NCBI RefSeq assembly: GCF_014203855.1
Contig: NZ_JACHJV010000001.1
Span: 3,038,001-3,102,000, forward strand
Direction of reading: 5' to 3'
DNA: 64,000 nt
From: Kitasatospora kifunensis
GTDB lineage: Bacteria > Actinomycetota > Actinomycetes > Streptomycetales > Streptomycetaceae
Below, in pieces: positions 43,730 through 52,039 of this stretch. Position 1 is the stretch's first letter. Every line of letters starts with the position of its first letter. The notes beneath the pieces were generated by a model. It did not search any database. It was not told the origin of the DNA and was given only the letters and a program-made list of their open reading frames with translations. Made by a program: the position numbers and the translations under genes.

Positions 43730-45357
43730 ACCACGGCGTCAACACCGTTGCCCTGCTGGTGTTCGTGCTCTTCTTCCTGCTGGTCACCGTGATGGGCTTC
43801 CTGGCCTCGCGCTGGCGGCGGGCGGGCAGCGCGCAGCACCTGGACGAGTGGGGCCTGGGCGGCCGCAGCTTCGGGACCTGGATCACCTGGTTCCTGCTCG
43901 GCGGCGACCTCTACACCGCGTACACCTTCATCGCGGTGCCGGCCGCGGTCTACGGCGCGGGCGCGGCGGGCTTCTTCGCGGTGCCGTACACGATCATCGC
44001 CTACCCGCTGGTCTTCCTCTTCCTGCCCCGGCTCTGGTCGGTGGCCCGGGTGCACGGCTACGTCACCCCCGCCGACTTCGTGCGCGGCCGCTACGGCTCG
44101 CGGGCGCTGTCGCTGGCCGTCGCGCTGACCGGGATCCTGGCCACCATGCCGTACATCGCGCTGCAGCTGGTCGGCATCCAGGCGGTGCTCGACACCCTCG
44201 GGGTGGGCGGCGGGGCGAACGCCAACTGGTTCGTCAAGGACCTGCCGCTCTTCATCGCCTTCGCGGTGCTGGCCGCCTACACCTACTCCTCCGGGCTGCG
44301 CGCGCCCGCGCTGATCGCCTTCGTCAAGGACACCCTGGTCTACATCGTGATCATCGTCGCGGTGATCTACCTGCCGATGCGGCTGGGCGGCTACGGCCAC
44401 ATCTTCGACGAGGCCGCGAAGAAGATGAGCACCGTCAATCCCGCCACCAAGCAGCCGGTCGGCGCGATGGTCAGCGGACCGAAGGCGCAGTGGGCCTACG
44501 CGACGCTGGCGCTCGGCTCCGCGCTGGCGCTGTTCATGTACCCGCACACCGTCACCGGCGTGCTGGCCGCCAAGTCGCGCAACACGGTGCGCCGCAACAT
44601 GGCGATCCTGCCCGCGTACTCGCTGATGCTCGGGCTGCTGGCGCTGCTCGGCTTCCTGGCCATCGCGGCCGGGGTGGGCAAGGGCGTCAAGGGCTACAAC
44701 CCGCAGCTGGCGGTGCCGCAGCTGTTCGCCGGCCTGTTCCCCGACTGGTTCACCGGGGTCGCCTTCGCGGCGATCGGGATCGGGGCGCTGGTGCCGGCCG
44801 CGATCATGTCGATCGCGGCGGCCAACCTGTTCACCCGCAACATCTACAAGGAGTTCCTGCGCCCCGAGGCCACCCCGGCGCAGGAGACCAAGGTGGCCAA
44901 GCTGGTCTCGCTGCTGGTCAAGGTCGGCGCGCTGGTCTTCGTGCTCGGCATGGACAAGCAGCTGGCGATCAACCTGCAGCTGCTGGGCGGCATCTGGATC
45001 CTGCAGACCTTCGTCTCGGTGGTCAGCGGGCTCTTCACCCGCTGGTTCCACCGCTGGGCACTGCTGGCCGGCTGGCTGGTCGGCATGGTCTACGGCACCT
45101 GGAAGGCGTACGGGATCGCCTCCCCCGCCACCAAGCACTTCGGCGGCAGCAACGCGGCGATCCCCGGGATCGGCGAGATCGGCTACATCGGGCTGACCGC
45201 GTTCGTGCTCAACCTGCTGGTCGCGGTGGTGCTCACGCTGGTGTTCCGGGCCACCAAGACCCCCAACGGCGTGGACGAGACCTCCCCGGCGGACTACAGC
45301 GCGGAGGAGGGCGACCCCGAGCTTGCCGGTGCGCCCCTGGCAGTGGCAGCGCATTAA
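43726..45357 (+). CDS. mctP: Sodium:solute symporter (MctP-like monocarboxylate permease)
   Basis: SSS-family permease (543 aa) with about 13 helices. Family signs: LDEWGLGGRSFGTWITWFLL, the VHGYVTPADFVRGRYGSRAL loop and AFAAIGIGALVPAAIMSIAAA. With its DUF3311 partner it resembles MctP/MctC-type importers of short monocarboxylates (pyruvate, acetate, propionate) (family inference). Confidence 0.87.
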   Translation: MNHGVNTVALLVFVLFFLLVTVMGFLASRWRRAGSAQHLDEWGLGGRSFGTWITWFLLGGDLYTAYTFIAVPAAVYGAGAAGFFAVPYTIIAYPLVFLFLPRLWSVARVHGYVTPADFVRGRYGSRALSLAVALTGILATMPYIALQLVGIQAVLDTLGVGGGANANWFVKDLPLFIAFAVLAAYTYSSGLRAPALIAFVKDTLVYIVIIVAVIYLPMRLGGYGHIFDEAAKKMSTVNPATKQPVGAMVSGPKAQWAYATLALGSALALFMYPHTVTGVLAAKSRNTVRRNMAILPAYSLMLGLLALLGFLAIAAGVGKGVKGYNPQLAVPQLFAGLFPDWFTGVAFAAIGIGALVPAAIMSIAAANLFTRNIYKEFLRPEATPAQETKVAKLVSLLVKVGALVFVLGMDKQLAINLQLLGGIWILQTFVSVVSGLFTRWFHRWALLAGWLVGMVYGTWKAYGIASPATKHFGGSNAAIPGIGEIGYIGLTAFVLNLLVAVVLTLVFRATKTPNGVDETSPADYSAEEGDPELAGAPLAVAAH

Positions 45358-45377
45358 GCGCCTCATCGTGCGCCCTG

Positions 45378-45426
45378 TGATCGCGCCACCACCTCGCTCA
45401 ACACTGAGGGGGTGGTGGCGCGATCA
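45378..45426 (+). terminator. Terminator of the symporter operon
   Basis: Perfect 16-bp arms (TGATCGCGCCACCACC and complement), 17-nt loop. Confidence 0.9.
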
Positions 45427-45528
45427 TATGAATGAGGGGGGAACGGTCCGCAGCCGCCCCACCGCCGTCACCCCGCCCCCACGCCCTTGCCGCCCCCACA
45501 CCCTTGACACTCACGGGGAGCAGTCGCC

Positions 45529-46278
45529 ATGCCAGAGCTGAGCACCATCCTCAACGGCCACCAGCGCCAGGAGGCCGCCGCCGCGCTGCCGTCCCTCCTG
45601 ATCGCCACCCGGCACGGCGAGAGCACCGCCAACGTCGAGTTCCAGCTGGCCGAGGCGAAGGGCGCGCTGACCGTGCCGATCACCTGCCGCGACGCCGACA
45701 TACCGCTCTCCATCCACGGGCAGTCGCAGGCCCAGGCGCTGGGCCGGTGGTGGGCCGACCTGCCCAGCGACGACCGGCCGCGCTCCGTCTGGTGCTCCCC
45801 CTACCTGCGCACCGTCGAGACCGCACGGATCGCGATCGCCCAGGCGGCCGGCCTCGGCGCGGTGCCGGTGGGCCTGCCGGTCCGCTACGACGAACGGCTG
45901 CGCGACCGCGAGTTGGGCATCCTGGAGATGCTCACCGCGGCCGCGATCGACAAGCAGCACCCGCAGGAGGCGGCCCGCCGGCGCAAGATGGGCGAGCTGT
46001 ACTACCGGCCGCCCGGCGGCGAGAGCTGGGCGGACGTCGCACTGCGGGTCCGCGACTGCCTGCGTGACCTGTACGCCGCGCACACCGGGCGGCCGGTGCT
46101 GGTGGTGGCGCACGACAACGTGGTGCTGATGCTGCGCTACGTGCTGGAGCAGCTCACCGAACAGGAGCTGCTGGCCCTGACGCCGGTGCGCAACTGCTCG
46201 GTGAGCGTGTGGCGTTCGAACGCCGGCGGACTGCACCCCGAGCAGTGGAACGCGACCGGACACCTGGTGCACGTCTGA
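45529..46278 (+). CDS. Histidine phosphatase superfamily protein
   Basis: A 249-aa phosphoglycerate-mutase-like phosphatase. RHG motif with His29 in LLIATRHGESTANVEF, second His in LVVAHDNVVLMLRYV, and the PYLRTVETARIAI arginine. Ser-rich ISIHGQSQAQALG-type turn (PLSIHGQSQAQALGRWW) is standard. Substrate unknown. Stand-alone gene. Confidence 0.9.
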   Translation: MPELSTILNGHQRQEAAAALPSLLIATRHGESTANVEFQLAEAKGALTVPITCRDADIPLSIHGQSQAQALGRWWADLPSDDRPRSVWCSPYLRTVETARIAIAQAAGLGAVPVGLPVRYDERLRDRELGILEMLTAAAIDKQHPQEAARRRKMGELYYRPPGGESWADVALRVRDCLRDLYAAHTGRPVLVVAHDNVVLMLRYVLEQLTEQELLALTPVRNCSVSVWRSNAGGLHPEQWNATGHLVHV

Positions 46279-46306
46279 CACTCCATCACTCCACCGACCC
46301 TCGCGG

Positions 46307-46645
46307 CTAGTCGGCCGCCGCCGCGCGCGCGTGTGCCACGATCGCCTGGAGCGCGCTCAGGTGCGCCTCCAGCGCCTGGCGGCCGACCGCGGTGAGCGAG
46401 AGCCAGGTGCGCGGACGCTTGCCGACGTAGCCCTTGCGGACCTTCACGTAGTCGGCCGCCTCCAGCGCGGCCACGATCCGGCTCACGCTGGCGTCCGAGA
46501 TCCGGCAGTAGTCCCGGACCGCGCCGAACTCCGCCTCGTGGCAGCCGGAGAGGAAGCCCATCAGCGCGAGCCTGGTCGGATGGTGGATCACCTCGTCCAC
46601 GGCGGGCTGCGGCGGCGGCCCCGCGACGGGCGGAGGGGTGCTCAC
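46307..46645 (-). CDS. Winged-helix regulator (HTH_34/MarR-like)
   Basis: A 112-aa DNA-binding protein: HHPTRLALMGFLSGCHEAEF, then ISDASVSRIVAALEAADYVK and a beta-wing GYVGKRPRTWLSLTAVG. Such proteins typically pair with a small membrane protein, as here: its GTG overlaps the stop of the upstream membrane gene (GTGA). It may repress the operon via the inverted repeat at 47171-47211. Confidence 0.87.
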   Translation of the reverse strand: MSTPPPVAGPPPQPAVDEVIHHPTRLALMGFLSGCHEAEFGAVRDYCRISDASVSRIVAALEAADYVKVRKGYVGKRPRTWLSLTAVGRQALEAHLSALQAIVAHARAAAAD

Positions 46646-47139
46646 GCCTGGCCCGCCTCGAGCACCAGGCGCCGCTCGCGCGCGCTGCTCCACCACAGGT
46701 GGACGCCGAGCGCCAGCGAGGAGGTCACCGCACCCACCCGCAGGCCGAGGAGGGCATCCCCCGCGCACAGGCCGACGACGGCCCCGGGGAGCCAGCCCAG
46801 CGGCCAGACCAGCATGCTCCACCAGTGCGCGCGCAGCTTGGCCTGCCGACGCGGGTCGTTCTTGGGCAGCACCAACACGCCACCGGGCCGCACCGCCGCG
46901 GCGTGCACACCCAGGAACGCGAGGACGGCCACCAGAGACAGGACGGCCTCCCAGGGGGCCGGATGCCGGGTGAGGATCGTGGTGAAGGTGAGCCCGTAGC
47001 TGACGGCCGCGAGCCCGCCGCGAGCCGCCGGGTACCAGGCGGGGGTGGGCCGCGGCCCGACCGCGGCGCCGCGCGCCCGTTCATAGGCCTGAAGTGCGGC
47101 TGCCGCGGACTCGACTGACGGTTGGTCGGAGAAAGACAC
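46642..47139 (-). CDS. Small membrane protein of the wHTH operon
   Basis: A 165-aa membrane protein with about four helices (AAVSYGLTFTTILTR, VLSLVAVLAFLGVHAAAV, SMLVWPLGWLPGAVVGLCAG, GLRVGAVTSSLALGVHLWW). The loop LPKNDPRRQAKLRAHWW is basic. GTG start at 47139. Function unknown; it may sense and relay to the coupled wHTH. Confidence 0.8.
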   Translation of the reverse strand: MSFSDQPSVESAAAALQAYERARGAAVGPRPTPAWYPAARGGLAAVSYGLTFTTILTRHPAPWEAVLSLVAVLAFLGVHAAAVRPGGVLVLPKNDPRRQAKLRAHWWSMLVWPLGWLPGAVVGLCAGDALLGLRVGAVTSSLALGVHLWWSSARERRLVLEAGQA

Positions 47140-47170
47140 GGTGATCCCCCTGGGCTGTTGATCGCCTGAC

Positions 47171-47211
47171 GTACTTTCATCATGCCATCTACTTTTGTGG
47201 TGCGAAAGTAC
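47171..47211 (-). promoter_or_regulatory. Operator-like inverted repeat for the wHTH/membrane operon
   Basis: GTACTTTC (47171-47178) and GAAAGTAC (47204-47211), perfect 8-bp arms 25 bp apart, with another ACTTTT copy between. It lies 32 bp upstream of the operon start. Confidence 0.6.
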
Positions 47212-47394
47212 TTCTGCTGCATCGAGAGCATGTGCGCATTCCTGCGCACTTTGACGGCTCTATTGACAGAAATGAGCGTCAACGCTGCACTGGTTGCGCA
47301 CGCCGTGCCAAGCGCCCCGCACCGCACCGCTCCGCCCCGCACCCCCGCACAGCTCCGCGTTCCCCCCGCCCCCCACGCTCGGAAGGAGCTCGTC

Positions 47395-49116
47395 GTGCCA
47401 TCGGTCCGCCGTACCCTCGGCCACCTGCTGACCGCCACCACGCTCTTCGCCCTCCCCCTGGCCGGCGCCGCCGCTGCCAACGCGACCCCCGTCCCGGCCG
47501 GTTCCGCCGCCACATCAGCCAGTTCAGCCGCCGCCCCGGTGCTGGCCGCCACGCCGCCGATGGGCTGGAACGACTGGGCGCACTACCAGTGCGGCATCAC
47601 CGAGCAGACCATCACCGGCAACGCCGACGCCCTGGTCAGCAGCGGCCTGGCCGCCAAGGGCTACAACACCGTGACGGTGGACGACTGCTGGATGGCCGCC
47701 CAGCGCGACAGCGCCGGCAACCTGGTCGCCGACCCGGTCAAGTTCCCCCACGGAATGGCCTGGCTGGGCAGCTACCTGCACAGCCGGGGCCTGAAGTTCG
47801 GCATCTACGAGGACGCCGGCTCCAGCACCTGCGGCGGCTACCCCGGCAGCGGCCAGCCCCAGGGCGGCGGGGCCGACCACTTCGCCCAGGACGCCGCCTC
47901 GTTCGCCGCCTGGGGCGTGGACTACCTCAAGCTGGACGGCTGCAACGTGTGGAGCGCCGCCGGCCAGAGCCAGGAGCAGGCCTACCGCCAGGCCTACGAC
48001 GCCCAGGCGGCCGCCCTGCGCGGCAGCGGCCGGGCGATCACCTTCTCGGAGTCCGCGCCCGCCTACTTCCAGAGCGGCGAGTGGGGCAACCCGAGCTGGT
48101 TCTCGGTCCTCGGCTGGGTCGGCCAGGACGGCCAACTCTGGCGCGAGGGCTATGACATCGCCACCTATGACGCCTCGAACCCGAACGCCTCGCGGTGGTC
48201 CTCGGTCATGTCGAACTACGGCTACAACCGCTGGATCGGCCGCTACGCCAAGCCCGGCAACTGGAACGACCCGGACTTCCTGATCGCCGGGGACGGCGGC
48301 CTGAGTGACGAGGAGTCCCGCAGCCAGGTCGCGCTCTGGTCGATGATGGCCGCCCCGATGATCCTCTCCTCCGACGTCGCCCAGCTCTCCCCCACCGCGC
48401 TGAGCGCGCTCGGCAACACCGACCTGATCGCACTCGACCAGGACAGCGCGGGCCGGCAGGCCGCCGTGGTCTCCAGCAACGGCAGCACTGACGTACTGGC
48501 CCGGCCGCTGGCGAACGGCGACCGCGCGGTGGCCGTGCTCAACCGCGGCGGCAGCGCCCGGTCGATCACCACCACGCTCGCCTCGATCGGCCTGCCGGGC
48601 TGCTCGGTGAGCGCCAAGGACCTGTGGACCGGCGCGAGTTCGACCACCGACTCGGCGCTGACCGCCACCGTGCCCGCGCACGGCACCGCGATCTGGCGGC
48701 TCACCCCCGACGGCTGCGCCGCCCCGACACCCACCGGACAGCTGACCGGCAACGGCGCCAAGTGCGCGGACGACTCCAACAGTTCGACGGCAGACGGCAA
48801 CCCGGTGATCCTCTACAGCTGCACCGGCAACACCAACCAGCGCTGGACCCGGAACACCGACGGGACCATCGGCACCCTCGGCAAGTGCCTGACCGCATCC
48901 GGAAGTTCGCCCGGATCCTGGGTGACGCTGAACACCTGCGGGGCGAACGGCGCGGGCAACCAGCAGTGGACGCCCAATAGTGACGGCACCCTGGTGGCCG
49001 CCGACTCGGGCCTGTGCCTGGACGTCTACGGCGGCGGCACGGCGGACGGGACCAGGCTGGACGTCTGGACCTGCGGCGCCAACCAGGCGAACCAGGCCTG
49101 GTCACTGCCGGTCTGA
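47395..49116 (+). CDS. Secreted GH27 alpha-galactosidase with ricin-type CBM13
   Basis: A 573-aa secreted hydrolase. Signal peptide (RTLGHLLTATTLFALPLAGA, cleaved after an Ala motif). The GH27 domain starts TPPMGWNDWAHYQCGITEQ; nucleophile Asp181 in YLKLDGCN, acid/base Asp254 in LWREGYDIATYD. A beta-sandwich follows, then a C-terminal ricin B-type lectin with QxW repeats (NQRWT, NQQWT, NQAWS). The GTG at 47395 has GGAAGGAG 8 nt upstream; longer frames start inside the promoter area. It acts outside the cell on galactomannan or galacto-oligosaccharide side chains. Confidence 0.92.
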   Translation: MPSVRRTLGHLLTATTLFALPLAGAAAANATPVPAGSAATSASSAAAPVLAATPPMGWNDWAHYQCGITEQTITGNADALVSSGLAAKGYNTVTVDDCWMAAQRDSAGNLVADPVKFPHGMAWLGSYLHSRGLKFGIYEDAGSSTCGGYPGSGQPQGGGADHFAQDAASFAAWGVDYLKLDGCNVWSAAGQSQEQAYRQAYDAQAAALRGSGRAITFSESAPAYFQSGEWGNPSWFSVLGWVGQDGQLWREGYDIATYDASNPNASRWSSVMSNYGYNRWIGRYAKPGNWNDPDFLIAGDGGLSDEESRSQVALWSMMAAPMILSSDVAQLSPTALSALGNTDLIALDQDSAGRQAAVVSSNGSTDVLARPLANGDRAVAVLNRGGSARSITTTLASIGLPGCSVSAKDLWTGASSTTDSALTATVPAHGTAIWRLTPDGCAAPTPTGQLTGNGAKCADDSNSSTADGNPVILYSCTGNTNQRWTRNTDGTIGTLGKCLTASGSSPGSWVTLNTCGANGAGNQQWTPNSDGTLVAADSGLCLDVYGGGTADGTRLDVWTCGANQANQAWSLPV

Positions 49117-49196
49117 CGAATCGTCCTCAGCGTCGTGCGCCGTCCTCCCCCGGGTGGGCGGCGCACGGCTGTCTCGCGGTGCGCGGACGCGGCCCG

Positions 49197-49931
49197 CTAT
49201 CCGCGCGCCTGCGGAAGGCCGAGGAAGTCCGCCATCTGCTCGACCGCGTAGCCGAAGAACTCCTCCTCCGGCTGGGCCGGGCCGCTCAGCCGGCCGAAGA
49301 GCTCGAAGCTGACCATGCCGAACAACTGCGTCCAGGCCACCATCACCCGGGCCACCACGGCCTGCGGCAGCTCCGGCGCGTACTGGGCGACCAGCCTGGC
49401 GAGTTGGGCGGCGTACTGCGGCCCCGGCGGGCGCCCTGACCCGGCCTCCAGGTGGCCGGCGGCCGTGCGGACCACCCCGAGCAGCGCGCTCGGAATCCGC
49501 AGGGCCGCGGCGACGGTCTGCTCCGGCGCGCGGTAGCCGGGGACCGGGGCGCCGTAGAGCAGTGCGTACTCGTGCGGGTTCGCCTGGCCCCAGCGGCGCA
49601 CCGCCAGGCAGGCCGCCCGCCAGCGCGGCCGAGCACCGAACGCCTGCTCGGCACGGCCGCCACCGGCCACCGCCGGGACCGCCGCCGCCACCGCCCGTTC
49701 GACCGCCTCCGCCAGCTCCGTGTAGGCGTCGACGATGAGCGCCGTCAACAGCTCGTCACGGCTGGGGAAGTAGCGGTACAGCGCGGAGGAGGCCATGCCG
49801 AGCTCGCGTGCGACGGCCCGCAACGAGAGCTGCTGAGCGCCGGCCGACGCGAGTTGGCGCCGGGCCTCCCGCTTGATCTCCTGGGTCAGTTCCGCGCGCG
49901 CCCGCTCCCGGGCCCCTCGAATCGCCGCCAT
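49197..49931 (-). CDS. TetR-family regulator with WHG domain
   Basis: A 244-aa TetR protein: HTH LSLRAVARELGMASSALYRYFPSRDELLTALI, and a C-terminal WHG-type domain (WRAACLAVRRWGQANPHEYALLYGAPVPGY). It follows the GlxA-type regulator gene by 42 nt on the same strand and may be co-transcribed with it. Ligand unknown. Confidence 0.87.
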   Translation of the reverse strand: MAAIRGARERARAELTQEIKREARRQLASAGAQQLSLRAVARELGMASSALYRYFPSRDELLTALIVDAYTELAEAVERAVAAAVPAVAGGGRAEQAFGARPRWRAACLAVRRWGQANPHEYALLYGAPVPGYRAPEQTVAAALRIPSALLGVVRTAAGHLEAGSGRPPGPQYAAQLARLVAQYAPELPQAVVARVMVAWTQLFGMVSFELFGRLSGPAQPEEEFFGYAVEQMADFLGLPQARG

Positions 49932-49973
49932 GGCGGCCAGCCTGCCACAGGCCGCAGCGGCAGCCCCGAAGCC

Positions 49974-51005
49974 TCACCCACCCACGAGGCCACCCGCGAT
50001 GCCGCCGCCGAAGCCACTCGCGGGGCCACCCCCGACACCGTCCCCGGACCCGCCCGCGTCCGCACACCCGAACGCCCGCCGGTAGGCCTGCGGCGTGGTC
50101 CCCAGCCAGCGCCCGAAGTGGTGCCGCAAGGCCGCCGCATTGCCGAAGCCGACCCGCACCGCGACCGCCTCCACCGACTCACCGGTCTCCTCCAGCAGCC
50201 GCTGCGCGAGCAGCACCCGCTGCCCGATCAGCCAGCGCAGCGGCGTGGTCCCGGTCTCCTGCTGGAACCGCCGGGCGAAGGTGCGCGGCGTCATGTGCGC
50301 GCGGGCGGCGAGCTGATCGACCGTCCAGTCCCGCTCCAACTCCTCACGCATCCATTCGAGGACCGTGCCGAAGGAGGTGCACTCCACGCTGGCCAGCGGC
50401 CGGTTGACGTACTGCGCCTGCCCGCCCTCACGGTGCGGGGCCACCACCATCCGCTGGGCGATCCCGCGCGCCACCTCGACCCCCTGCACCTTGCGCACCA
50501 GATACAGGCAGGCGTCGATCCCGGCCGCCGTGCCCGCCGAGGTGATCACCGGGTCCTCGTCCACGTAGAGCACGTCCGGCTCGACCCGGGTCAGCGGGAA
50601 CCGCTCGGCCAGTCGGTGCGCGTTGCGCCAGTGCGCGGCGCTGCGCCGCCCGTCCAGCAGCCCGGCCGCACCCAGCAGGAAGCTGCCTGTGCAGATCGAC
50701 AGCACCCGCGCGCCACGCGCGACCACCGCGCGCAGCGCCTCGATCAGCTCGGCCGGATAGCTCTCCCGGATGCCGGTGGCGGCGGCGATCACCAGATCCG
50801 CCTCGGCCAGCCGCTCGACGCCGTGCGGCACGTTCACCGTGAACCCGGCGTGCGTGCGCAGCTCGCCCGGCCGGTGCGAGGCGAGCGCGAAGTCGTACAC
50901 CGGCAGGCCCTGCTCGCTGCGGTCCAGCCCGAAGACCTCGCAGGCCACCCCGAGTTCGAACGGATGGACCTCTTCGAGCACCAGTGCGACGACGTTCTTC
51001 AGCAT
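49974..51005 (-). CDS. GlxA/AdpA-like regulator (DJ-1/PfpI + AraC)
   Basis: A 343-aa transcription regulator: DJ-1/PfpI-like N-domain (LVLEEVHPFELGVACEVFG, VLSICTGSFLLGAAGLLDGR with the nucleophile-elbow Cys) and a C-terminal AraC domain (WTVDQLAARAHMTPRTFARR, VAVRVGFGNAAALRHHFGRW). A ~30-residue Gly/Ser-rich tail (SGDGVGGGPASGFGGGIAGG) is unusual. The ATG at 51005 lacks a ribosome site; TACGCT (51013-51018) lies 7 nt upstream, so it is probably leaderless. Confidence 0.9.
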   Translation of the reverse strand: MLKNVVALVLEEVHPFELGVACEVFGLDRSEQGLPVYDFALASHRPGELRTHAGFTVNVPHGVERLAEADLVIAAATGIRESYPAELIEALRAVVARGARVLSICTGSFLLGAAGLLDGRRSAAHWRNAHRLAERFPLTRVEPDVLYVDEDPVITSAGTAAGIDACLYLVRKVQGVEVARGIAQRMVVAPHREGGQAQYVNRPLASVECTSFGTVLEWMREELERDWTVDQLAARAHMTPRTFARRFQQETGTTPLRWLIGQRVLLAQRLLEETGESVEAVAVRVGFGNAAALRHHFGRWLGTTPQAYRRAFGCADAGGSGDGVGGGPASGFGGGIAGGLVGG

Positions 51006-51316
51006 GCGGGCCAGCGTAGCGACTGCACGTGGCAGTAATTCGACGAAGAGAGTCATTCCTGCCACTCGTCCCGGGGCGAACCGATCGCCAGGGTTGAGGC
51101 CATGACCTCCACCTCCCACTGGGCGAGCATCACCGCGACCACCCTCGGCGCGATCGGGGTGAGCGGCGGCATCGCACTGCTCAAGCTGCTGGTCAGCGAC
51201 CCCGCCTCGACCGCACCGCACGCCCTCGCCGAACCCGCCAGGCCCGCCGACCCCGCCGACTGCCTGCGCGGTACCCTCCCCGCCGCCTCTGACCTGCGCC
51301 TTGGCACACTGTTCGA
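51006..51316. other. Divergent region with inverted repeat and doubtful short frame
   Basis: Holds GTGGCAG (51029-51035) and CTGCCAC (51059-51065), a perfect 7-bp inverted repeat next to the GlxA-type promoter. A possible small frame (51102-51374) runs through to the next gene. Confidence 0.5.
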
Positions 51317-51374
51317 ATGGACCTCATCATCCGCCGTGCCCACGAAGCAGATCTCGATCCCGCGGGCGAGGTGA
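51102..51374 (+). CDS. Possible small membrane protein
   Basis: A 90-codon frame with good third-position GC and one hydrophobic helix (ITATTLGAIGVSGGIALLKL). It overlaps the GNAT gene by 58 bp, and its last ~25 codons look non-coding. It might be a real short protein, a remnant, or chance. Confidence 0.3.
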   Translation: MTSTSHWASITATTLGAIGVSGGIALLKLLVSDPASTAPHALAEPARPADPADCLRGTLPAASDLRLGTLFEWTSSSAVPTKQISIPRAR

Positions 51375-51829
51375 CGGTCGAGGCCTTCGTCGGCGACGGC
51401 CACACCAATCCGGCGGCCGACTACGTCCAGCTGCTGCGCGATGCCCGCCGCCGCGCCGCCGAGGCCGAACTGCTGGTCGCCGTCGACCCCGCCGACCTCT
51501 CCCAGGGCCCGAGCGGTCGGGTACTCGGCTGCGTGACCTTCGCGGTCGGCGGTCAGCCCTGGGCCGACATCGCCACCCCCGAGGAGGGTGAGATCCGGAT
51601 GCTGGCCGCCGCGGCGAGCGCGCGCGGTCGCGGCGTCGGCGAGGCCCTGGTGCGCGCCTGCGTGGCCCGCTCCCGCGAGCTGGGCCTGGCCGGGATGGCC
51701 TTCTCCACCCGCCCCGCCATGACCGCCGCGCACCGGATATACGAGCGGGTCGGCTTCCGCCGCACCCCCGAGCGCGACTGGTACGCGCGCCCCGAGGTCG
51801 AACTCCTGGTCTACACCATGCAGTTCTGA
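51317..51829 (+). CDS. GNAT-family N-acetyltransferase
   Basis: A 170-aa acetyltransferase: EIRMLAAAASARGRGVGEAL is the CoA loop, AAHRIYERVGFRRTPERDWY closes the fold. The start has no Shine-Dalgarno sequence; a weak CACACT lies 6 nt upstream. Acceptor unknown. Confidence 0.88.
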   Translation: MDLIIRRAHEADLDPAGEVTVEAFVGDGHTNPAADYVQLLRDARRRAAEAELLVAVDPADLSQGPSGRVLGCVTFAVGGQPWADIATPEEGEIRMLAAAASARGRGVGEALVRACVARSRELGLAGMAFSTRPAMTAAHRIYERVGFRRTPERDWYARPEVELLVYTMQF

Positions 51830-52039
51830 TACATCATCAGGCCGTGGCCGGACCGGCGCCGGGCTTCCAGCGGGTGGCCCGCCGACCCACCGCGAGCTGA
51901 TATCAGCCTATGATCGAGCGTTCAGCTCAACCTCACAGGCGTCCCCGTCGGCCGACGCGCCGGCGCCGAAGCACGGCCCGGCCCGGTGGACGGGGAGGCA
52001 CGGCAGCGCGTAGCCGTCCCGACTCAGGAGAATGACCTC

